Of a DNA stretch of 64,000 nucleotides, positions 31,135-41,969 are shown one piece after another. The notes beneath the pieces were generated by a model. That model saw only the letters and a list, made by a program, of their open reading frames with translations, was not told the DNA's origin and did not search any database. Source of the stretch: Nocardia bhagyanarayanae (lineage in GTDB: Bacteria; Actinomycetota; Actinomycetes; Mycobacteriales; Mycobacteriaceae); contig NZ_VFPG01000002.1 of assembly GCF_006716565.1 (NCBI RefSeq), positions 992,001 through 1,056,000 on the forward strand, read 5' to 3'. Position 1 is the stretch's first letter. The number at the start of each line of letters is the position of its first letter. A program made the position numbers and the translations under genes.

Positions 31135-31545
31135 TCACCAGATCAGGCGCTGTGCGGTGAAGCCCTCCAACGGCTCGGGATGTACCTCGCCGCGTGAGAT
31201 GGTGTAGGGCTCGAGCACGCCGATCGCGAGTCCGCTGGAGTGTTCGATGTGCACCTCGATCCCATTCGAACCGGTCTCGGGCAACACCATGTCGACGACG
31301 ACTGCAGCAGCTCGGATGTCGGTCCGCATCGACCTGAGCGCTTCGAAATTCATCGCTTTGGCTTGTTGTGCGTCCCCGGTTCCTGCCCCGATCAGTTTCC
31401 TCTCGCCGGAGGCGCCGATTGCCATGCCGAACGGGTAGAACTCTCCTCGCTGGGCCAGCCGCTCTTCAGCAAGGTTCAATGCATGGTCGAGCAGATCATC
31501 CATGTCGTCTTGGATCGGCTGGGGTGTGGTGTTCCTCCACGACAT
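31135..31545 (-). CDS. Conserved hypothetical protein, 136 residues
   Basis: I do not recognise a named family. The protein begins with a helix (MDDLLDHALNLAEERLAQRG), then strands (FYPFGMAIGASGERKLIGAG, AAAVVVDMVLPETGSNGIEVHIEHSSG, AIGVLEPYTI), suggesting a small alpha/beta fold. The start at 31545 follows GAGGGAGAA on the minus strand. It converges on the immunity gene with 19 bases between. Small proteins of this shape are often additional immunity or housekeeping genes in toxin loci, but that is only a guess from position. Confidence 0.65.
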   Translation of the reverse strand: MSWRNTTPQPIQDDMDDLLDHALNLAEERLAQRGEFYPFGMAIGASGERKLIGAGTGDAQQAKAMNFEALRSMRTDIRAAAVVVDMVLPETGSNGIEVHIEHSSGLAIGVLEPYTISRGEVHPEPLEGFTAQRLIW

Positions 31546-31904
31546 CGGTGAGTTCTCCCTCGGTCTGTGCGTCGAGGCGCCCAGCTCAGGACGGCCCGCA
31601 ACGATGGTACGCAACAAGCCGGTACCAGCCATTACTCGATCGGCGATACGCGGGAGAAATGATCAGAGCCGGCGGATGACCGGGAGGGAGAAGCCGCATT
31701 GCGGGGCGAGATCGCCGCCTACGTCGAGCGGTTCGCCGACCAGGTCGGATTCCTTTCGACGTACTGGAACAACTGTCGCGACCAGCCCGTGTTTCGGGCC
31801 GCTCGCCTTGCCGCGGAATCCGCGGAGGCGAGGTTCGGGCCGTCAAGGTTGGGCTGGTCGGCTGCTAGAGTCGGGTGTCGGAGTCGGCGGTCGAAGGGGA
31901 GGGC
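31546..31904. other. Spacer with hairpin and possible coding remnant
   Basis: No full gene is supported. A TTG-started frame from 31699 (RGEIAAYVERFADQVGFLSTYWNN...) has a coding look for about 50 residues and a GGGAGAAG ribosome site, but it runs without conservation into the next gene in another frame. A compact hairpin, CTCGCC/GGCGAG (31802-31832) with inner CCGCGG pairs, lies before the lipoprotein gene. Confidence 0.35.
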
Positions 31905-32435
31905 ATGGCGCGCAGGATCGCGGGAGTCGTTGTCGCGGCGGCGATCGTCTCTGTTGTGGCTGGTTGTGGTGGGACGACCGAGGGGTCGCCGTCGACCAGT
32001 ACCAGCGCGGCGGAGGCGCCGTTGTTCAACCCGTGCACCGGGATTCCCGATGATGTGTTGCGTTCGGCGGGGGTTGATCCTGCGACGGAAGAGAGTGGGA
32101 TCGCGGGGGTGCATCAGCATGGGTGGGAGATCTGTAGCTGGAGCAACAAGCAATTCTCGATGACAGTGTTCTCCACGGGACGGACGGTGGCGGAGTTCGA
32201 GAAGAAACCGGGCAATACTGATTTCCGGGATGTCACGGTTGCCGGACGCAAGGGGCGACAGTTCAAGGTAGAAGGTGCGTCGAAGGACGTTTTGTGTGAC
32301 GTTCTTTTCCCGGTATCGACGCAAGGCGTCGTTCAGCTGCGGATATCGAACAGGATCGGACTCGATAATCTTGAAGAACCGTGTTCGGTTCTGTATCGGG
32401 TGGGAGAGTCGATCGTCCCGATCCTTCCGCGCTGA
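31905..32435 (+). CDS. DUF3558 lipoprotein
   Basis: A 176-residue secreted lipoprotein of the DUF3558 family, common in Mycobacteriales. The signal peptide IAGVVVAAAIVSVVAGC ends in a lipobox with cysteine at residue 21. After a Ser/Thr-rich linker comes the family core FNPCTGIPDDVLRSAGVDPATEE, WEICSWSNKQFSMTVFS and a later Cys pair (VLCDVLF, EEPCSVLY). ATG 31905 follows GGGGAGGGC. DUF3558 genes often lie with the EspC/PPE-like/EspG genes seen directly downstream; their role at the cell surface is unknown. Confidence 0.88.
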   Translation: MARRIAGVVVAAAIVSVVAGCGGTTEGSPSTSTSAAEAPLFNPCTGIPDDVLRSAGVDPATEESGIAGVHQHGWEICSWSNKQFSMTVFSTGRTVAEFEKKPGNTDFRDVTVAGRKGRQFKVEGASKDVLCDVLFPVSTQGVVQLRISNRIGLDNLEEPCSVLYRVGESIVPILPR

Positions 32436-32455
32436 CGAGGAGAGAGGGGGAACCG

Positions 32456-32848
32456 ATGAGTCAGGATAATCTGTCGCAGTGGCAGCGTTTCGCCGAGCAA
32501 GCAAGGGCGGGGGAGCTCTACCTCGACGACGAGGTGGCGGCTCATCAGGTTGTGGCAGCCTGCAACCGTCGAATCAGCGAGTTGCAGGATCTGGCCCGCC
32601 TTGCACAGAACGCCCAGAATGTCTCTGGCTTCGGCGATTTCAATATGGCTGACGTACTGGCTGGCAAGTTCCTCAAGCAGGCGACTGGCACCGAAAACTC
32701 GATCGACTCGATCATCGCCAAAGACATCGAAGTCGTGAAGGACATGCGCGACATCATGGCCATCTCCATCGCACGCCTCCGCGGCCAGGACTACACGAAT
32801 TCGGCGGCGATCACCGCGATCATCGATTCCGTGGGGGAACCACAGTGA
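32456..32848 (+). CDS. Small helical ESX-associated protein
   Basis: A 130-residue helical protein with no signal peptide. The first half (QWQRFAEQARAGELYLDDEVAAHQVVAACNRRISEL, in parts) and the end (VVKDMRDIMAISIARLRGQDY) are amphipathic helices with an YxxxD/E-like region near the C-terminus. No WXG motif is present. It sits 20 bases after the lipoprotein and overlaps the PPE-like gene by four bases (GTGA), the usual layout of EspC-like partners of PPE-like substrates in Nocardia. It is probably co-secreted or a chaperone; that is inferred from context. Confidence 0.7.
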   Translation: MSQDNLSQWQRFAEQARAGELYLDDEVAAHQVVAACNRRISELQDLARLAQNAQNVSGFGDFNMADVLAGKFLKQATGTENSIDSIIAKDIEVVKDMRDIMAISIARLRGQDYTNSAAITAIIDSVGEPQ

Positions 32849-34140
32849 CGGGCGTGAACGGCGGCATGTTCAGTTGGAGCGCAGGGGATATGGGCTCCGC
32901 CATGCTGGAAAGCCTGACCGATTGGATCGCCGGGGAAGAGCGGGAACCGGGCATCAGGCCGGGAGATATTCAGGGGCAATTCAACCGGCAGCGAGAGGAT
33001 GTCCGCGGCAAAGCCGATGATGCCGGCTTCGAGGGCGCGTTCCATCCGCAGGAAGTGCTGAAACAGGACGAGTTCGAGAAAGACGATGTCGCCACACTGC
33101 GCACCAAGGTCGACGCGATCGATCTGACAGCCGTCGGCAACCTGATCACCGCCTGGCAGGCAGTCGGCGATCGCGCTCGCGCATCGCTCGACACCTTCAC
33201 CGCCGCTATCACCCGGCTGACCGAGGACGGAGTGTGGCGAGGCGCGTCGAGCGACGCCGCCGTCGCGGGTGTGCGCGATTACACCTCGCACGGTGCGCAG
33301 CTGCCCAACGCGGCAGTCCTCACCAGCAACAAACTCGCCGAACTCAAAACAGGATTGGAGCCGACGAAGCTGCTGGTTCCGCACGCACCGGAGGATCGGT
33401 CCTTTACCGACAACGCGCGTTCGTGGATCGCGGGTCGCGGCTGGCGCAGCAACTCGGAAGCGCAGGACACCGCGAAAGCCGAGGCGCTTCGGGTGCTGAG
33501 AACTGTGTTCGCTCCGGTCATCCGGGAATCGGACACGAATGTGCCGGTCCTTCCGCAGCCGTACAACCCGGTGCAGTCCGGTGATAAGCCGCCGGTAACC
33601 GGTCCCGGCCCTGGACCGGGCGGCCCTGGCCCAGGCCCCGGTGGTCCCGGCCCGGGCGGCACATCACCGGAACCCGGACCGGACACCCCCACCGAGGACC
33701 CGGACGACTCGAATCAGACGAACCCGAGCGAAACCGATCCGACCTCGACCGATCCGGCGTCAACGAATCCGGCATCGACCACTCCGGCGTCCACGCCCAC
33801 GACGAATCCGACCGGCTTGCCCGATCGCCCTGGGCCGGGCCCGGGAACCCCGGGTCCGCCAGGTCCAGGCGGGACGCCCGGTGTGCCCTCGCCCGGCGGC
33901 TCCATCCGCGGCGTGCCGGTCACGGCCACCACCGGCGCTCCGGCCTCGGCGGCGAGTCCGGCGACTCGCGCGGCGATGAGCGGCTTGGGCGGTCTCGGAG
34001 CTCCCGGCGCGCGCGGCGGGCGATCCGAGGACGAGTCGAGCAAGGGCATACCCGACTACCTGATCAGCCAGGAACACGGTGAGGAACTGACCGGGCTGAA
34101 GGACCTGCCGAAAGTGGTGCCGCCGGTGATCGGGGAGTGA
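32845..34140 (+). CDS. PPE-like type VII secretion substrate with proline-rich tail
   Basis: A 431-residue protein. Residues 1-235 are helical with a WxG turn (DGVWRGASSDAAVAGV, about residue 131) and resemble PPE/EspB-like substrates. Residues about 240-385 are disordered and dominated by GPGPGGPGPG runs and Asp/Thr/Ser/Pro repeats (DPTSTDPASTNPAS). The end GIPDYLISQEHGEELTGL resembles C-termini of other nocardial PPE-like proteins. GTG 32845 overlaps the preceding stop. EspG, the cytosolic chaperone for PE/PPE proteins, follows, so this is its likely client. Confidence 0.75.
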   Translation: MTGVNGGMFSWSAGDMGSAMLESLTDWIAGEEREPGIRPGDIQGQFNRQREDVRGKADDAGFEGAFHPQEVLKQDEFEKDDVATLRTKVDAIDLTAVGNLITAWQAVGDRARASLDTFTAAITRLTEDGVWRGASSDAAVAGVRDYTSHGAQLPNAAVLTSNKLAELKTGLEPTKLLVPHAPEDRSFTDNARSWIAGRGWRSNSEAQDTAKAEALRVLRTVFAPVIRESDTNVPVLPQPYNPVQSGDKPPVTGPGPGPGGPGPGPGGPGPGGTSPEPGPDTPTEDPDDSNQTNPSETDPTSTDPASTNPASTTPASTPTTNPTGLPDRPGPGPGTPGPPGPGGTPGVPSPGGSIRGVPVTATTGAPASAASPATRAAMSGLGGLGAPGARGGRSEDESSKGIPDYLISQEHGEELTGLKDLPKVVPPVIGE

Positions 34141-34222
34141 ACGGACTCGTAATTGACTTGTGCCCGAAGGCTTTTCGACAGGACGCGCAGTCACGGACGA
34201 CGCGGCCGAATGGTGCGAGATC

Positions 34223-34990
34223 ATGATCACCGTGCGCCAGTGGCGGTTCACCGCGCTCGAATTCCGGACACTGTGGGAATCCACGGGCCGCGACGTGCTG
34301 CCTTATCCGTTGCGCCACCAGTTCACCACCCAGTACCGCTCGGACAGCCTGCGGTTGCGGCAGGCGGCCGCGCTAGCGGTGCGGCCGCAGCTCGACGACG
34401 ACCTGGTGCGGGCGGTGCACGTGCTGTTCGCGCCCGAAGCGCGCATCGAGCTGGCGGGGTATCTCGGCGTCCGGCGGGACCGTGAGCTGCGAGCCCACGC
34501 CGGCGTGCACGATGAGCACGGCGCGGTGGCGGTGCAGGAACACAGCGACGACGGGCACGGCGACGTCACCCTGACGTTCCTGCCCGCCGCCCGGGTCGCC
34601 CGCGCGGTCGTCGACGTGCTGCCGGATTACCCTGCGGGACAGCGCGAACCGATGACGATCCCCGTCGAAGAACTGGAGGGTCCGCCTCCCGTGGTGCGCG
34701 ACGCGTGGCGGCCGACACCGCGTGATGAGTTCGAGAAGTTCTTCAACCGGACCGTCCGCGCGAGCGTGCACGTCGGCGTCTACCCGTGGGGCAGCGCCGA
34801 CAACCGGCACATCAAGGGCCGCAAGGACTTCCAGATCACGGACTTCGACGGCGACGGCCGCTACGTCACCTTCGGCTCCCGCATGGTCGTCGCCAAACCC
34901 ACCACCCGCGAACGCATGACGGCGACGGTGCAGGAGATGATCGGCCGCACAGTCCAAGAAGTCCGCGCGGGCGACCACCCACCACGCTGA
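34223..34990 (+). CDS. ESX secretion-associated protein EspG family
   Basis: A 255-residue cytosolic chaperone of the EspG family, which binds the tips of PE/PPE dimers and keeps them soluble until export. Signature parts are WRFTALEFRTLWES near the start, LPYPLR, an ARIELAGYLG block, LTFLPAARVARAVVDVLP and the final FGSRMVVAKPTTRERM. ATG 34223 places the WRFTALEF motif at the N-terminus, as in relatives; a GTG at 34160 in frame would add 21 unconserved residues. Neither start has a strong ribosome site. It lies 82 bases after the PPE-like gene. Confidence 0.82.
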   Translation: MITVRQWRFTALEFRTLWESTGRDVLPYPLRHQFTTQYRSDSLRLRQAAALAVRPQLDDDLVRAVHVLFAPEARIELAGYLGVRRDRELRAHAGVHDEHGAVAVQEHSDDGHGDVTLTFLPAARVARAVVDVLPDYPAGQREPMTIPVEELEGPPPVVRDAWRPTPRDEFEKFFNRTVRASVHVGVYPWGSADNRHIKGRKDFQITDFDGDGRYVTFGSRMVVAKPTTRERMTATVQEMIGRTVQEVRAGDHPPR

Positions 34991-35085
34991 TCTCGCCGCG
35001 CTGCGTCCGGAGTCGGCACGTAGCATCGGTCCGTTCGCGAAAATCATTGAGCGCCTTGCTAGATGGCGTGACAGGAGGGCTCGGG

Positions 35086-36096
35086 ATGGCCAAGGACTGG
35101 GTGCGCGAAGCAGAGTTGTTGGTCGAGGAAGTGCTCGATCGGGAGGCGGCGGAAGTGGATCGCAGTGGAGTTGTCCCCCCTGGGCATTTCGACGCGTTGG
35201 CCGAGCGCGGGTTCTACGGATTCCCGCTTTCGGAGGGAATGACGCCCGACACGATGATCGACACCGCCTCCACGCTCATCGGTGGCTGTTTGGCAACGGG
35301 TTTCGTCTGGGCACAGCACCTCGGAGCGCTACGGGCGGTCGCATTCGCCGACAACGCCGCGCTGCGTGAGCGCTATCTGGCCCGGATGACGGCCGGGACG
35401 TACCGGTGCGGCGTGTCTTACGCGGGCGCTCGTTCGGCGCCGACCTTGTTCGTCGAAGCCGTCGACGACGGCATGGCGATCAGCGGCACCGCGCCCTTCG
35501 TCACCGGGTGGGAGTATGTCGACGCCGTGGTGATGTCGGTGCGTGTCACCGACGGCGCGGCGGAATCCGTTGCCACACTGTTGGTCCCGACACAGGACGC
35601 GAGCGGTGTGACGGTCGAGCGGATCCCGCTGATCGCCGCCGACGCCAGCGCCACGGTCCGGCTCACCCTCGACCGAACGTTCGTGTCCGACGAGCACGTC
35701 ATCGCAGTGAAGCCCCTCGACGAGTTCCAATCCGGCCGCGGCAGCCTCACCGACTGGATCAACGGCGCGCTCTCCCTCGGCGTGCTATCGCGCTGCGTGC
35801 GCGAGCTGAAGGGCCAGGGCATCGACGCGTACGACGCGCAGTACGCGGCGCTGCGGACCCGATTCGCCGCGGCGATGGGCGATGCCGAGGCGACCTACGC
35901 GCTGCGCGCCGACATCGCCGAAGCCGCGGTGCGTGCGGCGGCCGCGGGCATCGTCGCGACCGGCAGCCGAGCGACATTGAGTCATACGACGGCCGAGCGC
36001 CGGATGCGCCAGGCGAGCTTCGCCCTCGTCTGCACCACCCGCGAACCGATCAAGGACGCCCTGCTCGACCGCCTGCGTCCGGTCGAGCTCGGCTGA
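35086..36096 (+). CDS. Acyl-CoA dehydrogenase-family protein
   Basis: A 336-residue protein shaped like a short acyl-CoA dehydrogenase: N-terminal helices with GHFDALAERGFYGFPLSEG, central beta region (FVTGWEYVDAVVMSVRV, VATLLVPTQDASGV) and C-terminal helices. It is shorter than the usual 380 residues, and I do not see the catalytic glutamate context of short-chain enzymes. It may be an oxidase- or monooxygenase-type relative using reduced flavin. ATG 35086 follows AGGAGGG. It ends 5 bases from a small opposing gene, just before the argG control region, and does not belong to the arginine pathway. Confidence 0.75.
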   Translation: MAKDWVREAELLVEEVLDREAAEVDRSGVVPPGHFDALAERGFYGFPLSEGMTPDTMIDTASTLIGGCLATGFVWAQHLGALRAVAFADNAALRERYLARMTAGTYRCGVSYAGARSAPTLFVEAVDDGMAISGTAPFVTGWEYVDAVVMSVRVTDGAAESVATLLVPTQDASGVTVERIPLIAADASATVRLTLDRTFVSDEHVIAVKPLDEFQSGRGSLTDWINGALSLGVLSRCVRELKGQGIDAYDAQYAALRTRFAAAMGDAEATYALRADIAEAAVRAAAAGIVATGSRATLSHTTAERRMRQASFALVCTTREPIKDALLDRLRPVELG

Positions 36097-36101
36097 GCGC
36101 G

Positions 36102-36254
36102 TCAGGCGAAGGGATACTGCCCGCCGCCACCGCCGGGACTCTGGTTCGGCGTGGTGATGTCGATGATGTCCTGGACGAGGTCGACGACGGCGCGACCGAT
36201 GTCGAGCACGTCGTTGCCGAGGGTGGAGAATTCCTGCGCGATGAGCTGGAGCAT
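36102..36254 (-). CDS. Small conserved-looking protein, 50 residues
   Basis: A 50-codon gene starting at ATG 36254 behind AAGGA with seven-base spacing. The product is one acidic amphipathic helix (LIAQEFSTLGNDVLDIGRAVVDLVQDIIDI) followed by a short tail, TTPNQSPGGGGGQYPFA. No signal peptide is present. It converges on the acyl-CoA dehydrogenase-like gene, and its promoter would share the argG upstream region. Function is unknown; the regular helix and good ribosome site argue that it is real. Confidence 0.6.
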   Translation of the reverse strand: MLQLIAQEFSTLGNDVLDIGRAVVDLVQDIIDITTPNQSPGGGGGQYPFA

Positions 36255-36362
36255 GTCGTCTGTCCTTCGGCCCGGTCGGCTGGGTACCGTCCTCCAGAGT
36301 GACACGGAATGCGCCCGCGACGGCGGGGAATGCGCGCGACGAAGGCGCGGGCACCCCGGTTC

Positions 36363-36396
36363 TGAATGGGATTGCATCGTCATGCATAATCATTTG
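36363..36396 (+). promoter_or_regulatory. Paired ARG boxes and promoter of argG
   Basis: TGAATGGGATTGCA (36363-36376) and TGCATAATCATTTG (36383-36396) repeat the argC operator with the same 20-bp offset; over 32 bases the two sites differ at only three positions, all between the boxes. CATAAT at 36385-36390 can serve as -10, giving a leader of roughly 100 bases before argG, unlike the near-leaderless argC. Confidence 0.75.
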
Positions 36397-36500
36397 TAGA
36401 AGGGCGCGGGCCGCCTGACCTGCGCGCCGGCGCGACCGGCCGGGGCCGCCGAACGCGGCGCCCCGAGACACACCCGCACGAAACCGAGGAGCACACAGAC

Positions 36501-39303
<2,803 letters not shown>

Positions 39304-39334
39304 CCGCCCGGCCCCGATTCCGGGCACCGAACAA

Positions 39335-39364
39335 GGCGGCGGGCGCCTCGAGCGTTCCGCCGCC
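39335..39364. terminator. Possible terminator between argH and the Uma2 gene
   Basis: GGCGGCGG (39335-39342) and CCGCCGCC (39357-39364) can pair over a 14-base loop. It lies between the argH stop and the end of the opposing Uma2-type gene. No T-run follows, which is common in this GC range. Confidence 0.45.
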
Positions 39365-39369
39365 GCAGC

Positions 39370-39987
39370 TCAAACGAATTCGGCCGTATCGAGCTCGAAA
39401 TCGAACGGCGCCGGAAGGTGCAGTGGCGCACCGAATTTGGCGGCGGCCTGCTGGGTGTACTGGCCTCGAGCGGGTGCCCAGAAGACGGTCATCTCGCCAT
39501 GGTGGCGGTCGACGAGGAGATACATCGGAATTGCCGCCTGTGCGTAGGCGTCGCGCTTCTCGACGCGATCGACCTCGGCGTCGCGGTCGCGGCCGGACGT
39601 GATCTCGACGATCAGCAGGACGCCGGACGGATTCGCCCAGGACGGCTCGGTACGGAAATAGCCCCGTGGTGCGACCGCTCCGTCGACTCGCGCGCGGCCC
39701 TCGCGGTATGCGGGAATACGCAGGCCACGCTCGTGAAAGAACTCGAGTCCGGTAGAACCGACGATCTGGTTGCGAATCGTCGCGGCGAACTCGTCGTGCT
39801 CGCCGTCGGGAACGGGTGCTACGTAGATCCTTCCGTTGATCAGTTCGACCGATACCTCCTCCGACGATGCGCGCTCCAGCACCTCGAACTCCGCGAGGCT
39901 CACGTCGGCGTCCTGGATACCCATGCGCCCAGGGTAATGGGGTGGAGGGCGGTCGGAGCGCGACTCGTGCCCGGCGATGATCGGCAT
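39370..39987 (-). CDS. Uma2-family (DUF820) putative endonuclease
   Basis: A 205-residue member of the Uma2 family, which has a PD-(D/E)xK nuclease fold and is abundant in cyanobacteria and actinobacteria, with mostly unknown biology. The family pattern is VELINGRIYVAPVPDGEHDEFAATI, then ARVDGAVAP and LLIVEITSGRDRDAEVDRVEKRDAYAQAAIPMYLLVD, read in parts. The aspartate in VDGAV and the glutamate in VEI are the likely metal ligands. The start at 39987 follows AGAGGAG; a start at MGIQD is possible but lacks one. It appears to be monocistronic. Confidence 0.85.
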   Translation of the reverse strand: MPIIAGHESRSDRPPPHYPGRMGIQDADVSLAEFEVLERASSEEVSVELINGRIYVAPVPDGEHDEFAATIRNQIVGSTGLEFFHERGLRIPAYREGRARVDGAVAPRGYFRTEPSWANPSGVLLIVEITSGRDRDAEVDRVEKRDAYAQAAIPMYLLVDRHHGEMTVFWAPARGQYTQQAAAKFGAPLHLPAPFDFELDTAEFV

Positions 39988-40214
39988 GGGGGCTCCTCTC
40001 GATAGCGATGGTCTCGTCCTGAGTCGGACGGCGAGAGGCGTCGGTTGGTTCCCGCCGCTTGCGCGCCGCTCGGCGTGTTCCCACGAAGAGGTCGCGTCAG
40101 CACAGTGCCCCAGGGTGGTCAGGTCCCTTGGCGTCGTGGGCGGTCCGGCGACGACGCTCGTGTATATCCGGGGCGGCACACCGTCTGCCGCTCGGCGGTT
40201 CGTGTCCCAGCGGT

Positions 40215-40979
40215 TCAGTCGGCTGGAGCGAAGGCGCCATCGGCGCGGAGCGGGACGGCCTTACTGACGTCCACCTCGCCTGCGATGGCGACGTCTTCGG
40301 CGAAGCCCCCATCGCGGAGTTCGCGGCCGGACGAGCAGTCCGCCAAGGTGGCCGCGATGTCGCCGGTCGATTCGAAAGCCGTTCTGGCGATTACAGATTC
40401 GGGCGACAACGGTCCCGCACCCGCACCGGCCAACGCGGAGATGACCGCTCCGGCGCCCAGCAGATCTTCGACGCTCGGACGCAAAGCCTCGCGACCGGGC
40501 CACTGCTCGCCCGCAGCGATCACGGCAACCGGCCGATCCGCCGTGCCCCATCCCTGTCGGCGGATCCATCGGGCGACCGCGGCCGCGTTGCGCAGCGACG
40601 CGGCGAGCACCGGAATCCCCATGACGGCAGCGGAAATGGCCGAACCGTTGGGGGACGGAAGAACGAGCCGCGGTACCGCCGGGGCGCGGCGCAACGCCGC
40701 GGGCGACAGCGACCAGGGCCGCTGCTCCGTGACGGCGCGACGGCCGACCGCGAGTACCGCGTCCTCGTCCGCGGCGAAGTCGGCCGCGCGGTCGTCGCGC
40801 CAGGGAAACGGATACACGCGAGTACCGGAGTCGACCGCGACGCTGACAGACGTCGTGAAGGACAGCACGTCGACGACCACCACGCACGCGCTGCCCGGCG
40901 CCAGCGCGAGCGCCCCCGCTACACCCCACTCGAAGCGAACGCCGAAGGACCGCTGCTCGAACCAGGCTTCTCCCACCAC
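40215..40979 (-). CDS. 2-phosphosulfolactate phosphatase-like protein (ComB family)
   Basis: A 254-residue protein of the ComB family; the type member removes phosphate from phosphosulfolactate in archaeal coenzyme M synthesis. Supporting blocks are VVVVDVLSFTTSVSVAVDSGT, where Asp and Ser/Thr residues form the active site, LPSPNGSAIS, and AVIAAGEQWPG with PSVEDLLGAGA. No other coenzyme M gene is nearby, so the physiological substrate may differ. The start is one of two GTG codons at 40979-40974. It is probably transcribed alone. Confidence 0.8.
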   Translation of the reverse strand: MVGEAWFEQRSFGVRFEWGVAGALALAPGSACVVVVDVLSFTTSVSVAVDSGTRVYPFPWRDDRAADFAADEDAVLAVGRRAVTEQRPWSLSPAALRRAPAVPRLVLPSPNGSAISAAVMGIPVLAASLRNAAAVARWIRRQGWGTADRPVAVIAAGEQWPGREALRPSVEDLLGAGAVISALAGAGAGPLSPESVIARTAFESTGDIAATLADCSSGRELRDGGFAEDVAIAGEVDVSKAVPLRADGAFAPAD

Positions 40980-41234
40980 CGGACTTTTCTAACAGACGCC
41001 CCACTGAATCCCGTATCGCCGAGAGCCGGTAGCGGGCACTTCTCGCGGCTGGCCAGGCTCGGTGCGGCCCTGGGGATGACCTGGTGACCGAGCCCGAGGT
41101 GGGCGAAAGCCGGTGGGTGCGCTTCGCGCGGTTCGATCGCCGCGGTGCGGGCCCTGTGGATTGCCTGCTTACCCGGCACGCGGGCGTGCTGCTGCCATGG
41201 GCAAGCGTCACCCAGTGCCCGGCGGCCTACGGGC

Positions 41235-41906
41235 TCAGTGCGCGCGGCGCTCGATCAACGAGGCCAGGTGGAGGACGGGGGCGACCAGGTCGGGGATGGC
41301 GTCGGGGTCGCCGAGGCGGCCGGTTTGGTACGTGAGGAGTTCGTGGCCCGCGAGGCTCCAGCGGGGGACAACGCCCTCCAGATGGGCGGCGATCAGTTGG
41401 GGGCCGACGAGCAGGCGGGCGTAGTTCGTGTCCACGGCGGTGACGCGGAAACGGCGGTCGAAATCGCGGTGGCCGGTGGTGACGGGGGAGTCGCTGAACA
41501 TACCGCTGCCGGGCTGGGAGAGCGCCGCGACGTCGACCACGGCCACCGGCGGGTAGGGCCGCTCCAACAGCACAACCACCACAACGCACCGGTGGGTAGT
41601 GGTGTGGACGATCTCGCCGTTCCAAGTGCTGGTCGGGTAGCAGTAATCCGCCACGGTGACCTGGTGTCCACCGAGCTCGCCGGTCAGCGTCGCACCGAGC
41701 CCGGCGGGGTTGCGTCCGGGCAGCCGCGCGGTCCACGGCGCGAGCGGCGCCATGTCGAACTGCCAACCGTGGCGCGCAGCCCACTCGCTGAACGTCTGAC
41801 CAGCGGCCCTCCTCCTGCGGACACGCAACGGAAGCAACACCCCGAAACCCGCCGTCAACAGCACGGCCACGAACACGATCAGACCGATCCGGAACGCTTC
41901 CACCAC
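41235..41906 (-). CDS. Membrane-anchored hypothetical protein, 223 residues
   Basis: One N-terminal membrane helix (IGLIVFVAVLLTAGFGVLLPL), a basic stop (RVRRRRAA), then about 190 residues of a beta-rich soluble domain beginning QTFSEWAARHGWQFD. Features include a cluster VVVVVLLERPYPPVAVVD and a repeated acidic DRDF/DFDRRF segment. The domain resembles DUF3137-like single-pass proteins, but I would not press the match. With a basic stop after the helix the domain should face the cytoplasm. It is divergent from the SMR exporter gene (63 bases). Confidence 0.65.
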   Translation of the reverse strand: MVEAFRIGLIVFVAVLLTAGFGVLLPLRVRRRRAAGQTFSEWAARHGWQFDMAPLAPWTARLPGRNPAGLGATLTGELGGHQVTVADYCYPTSTWNGEIVHTTTHRCVVVVVLLERPYPPVAVVDVAALSQPGSGMFSDSPVTTGHRDFDRRFRVTAVDTNYARLLVGPQLIAAHLEGVVPRWSLAGHELLTYQTGRLGDPDAIPDLVAPVLHLASLIERRAH

Positions 41907-41969
41907 AGGTCATCACATCCCTCGGTCGACGGATCTCCCCATTGTCCGCCGACTCACTAGGCTGCCGCC

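Noticed and set aside
31699..31900. Short plus-strand gene starting at TTG 31699
   Set aside because: The first 50 residues look coding, but the frame continues without conservation into the lipoprotein gene in another frame. It is noted only as a possible remnant.
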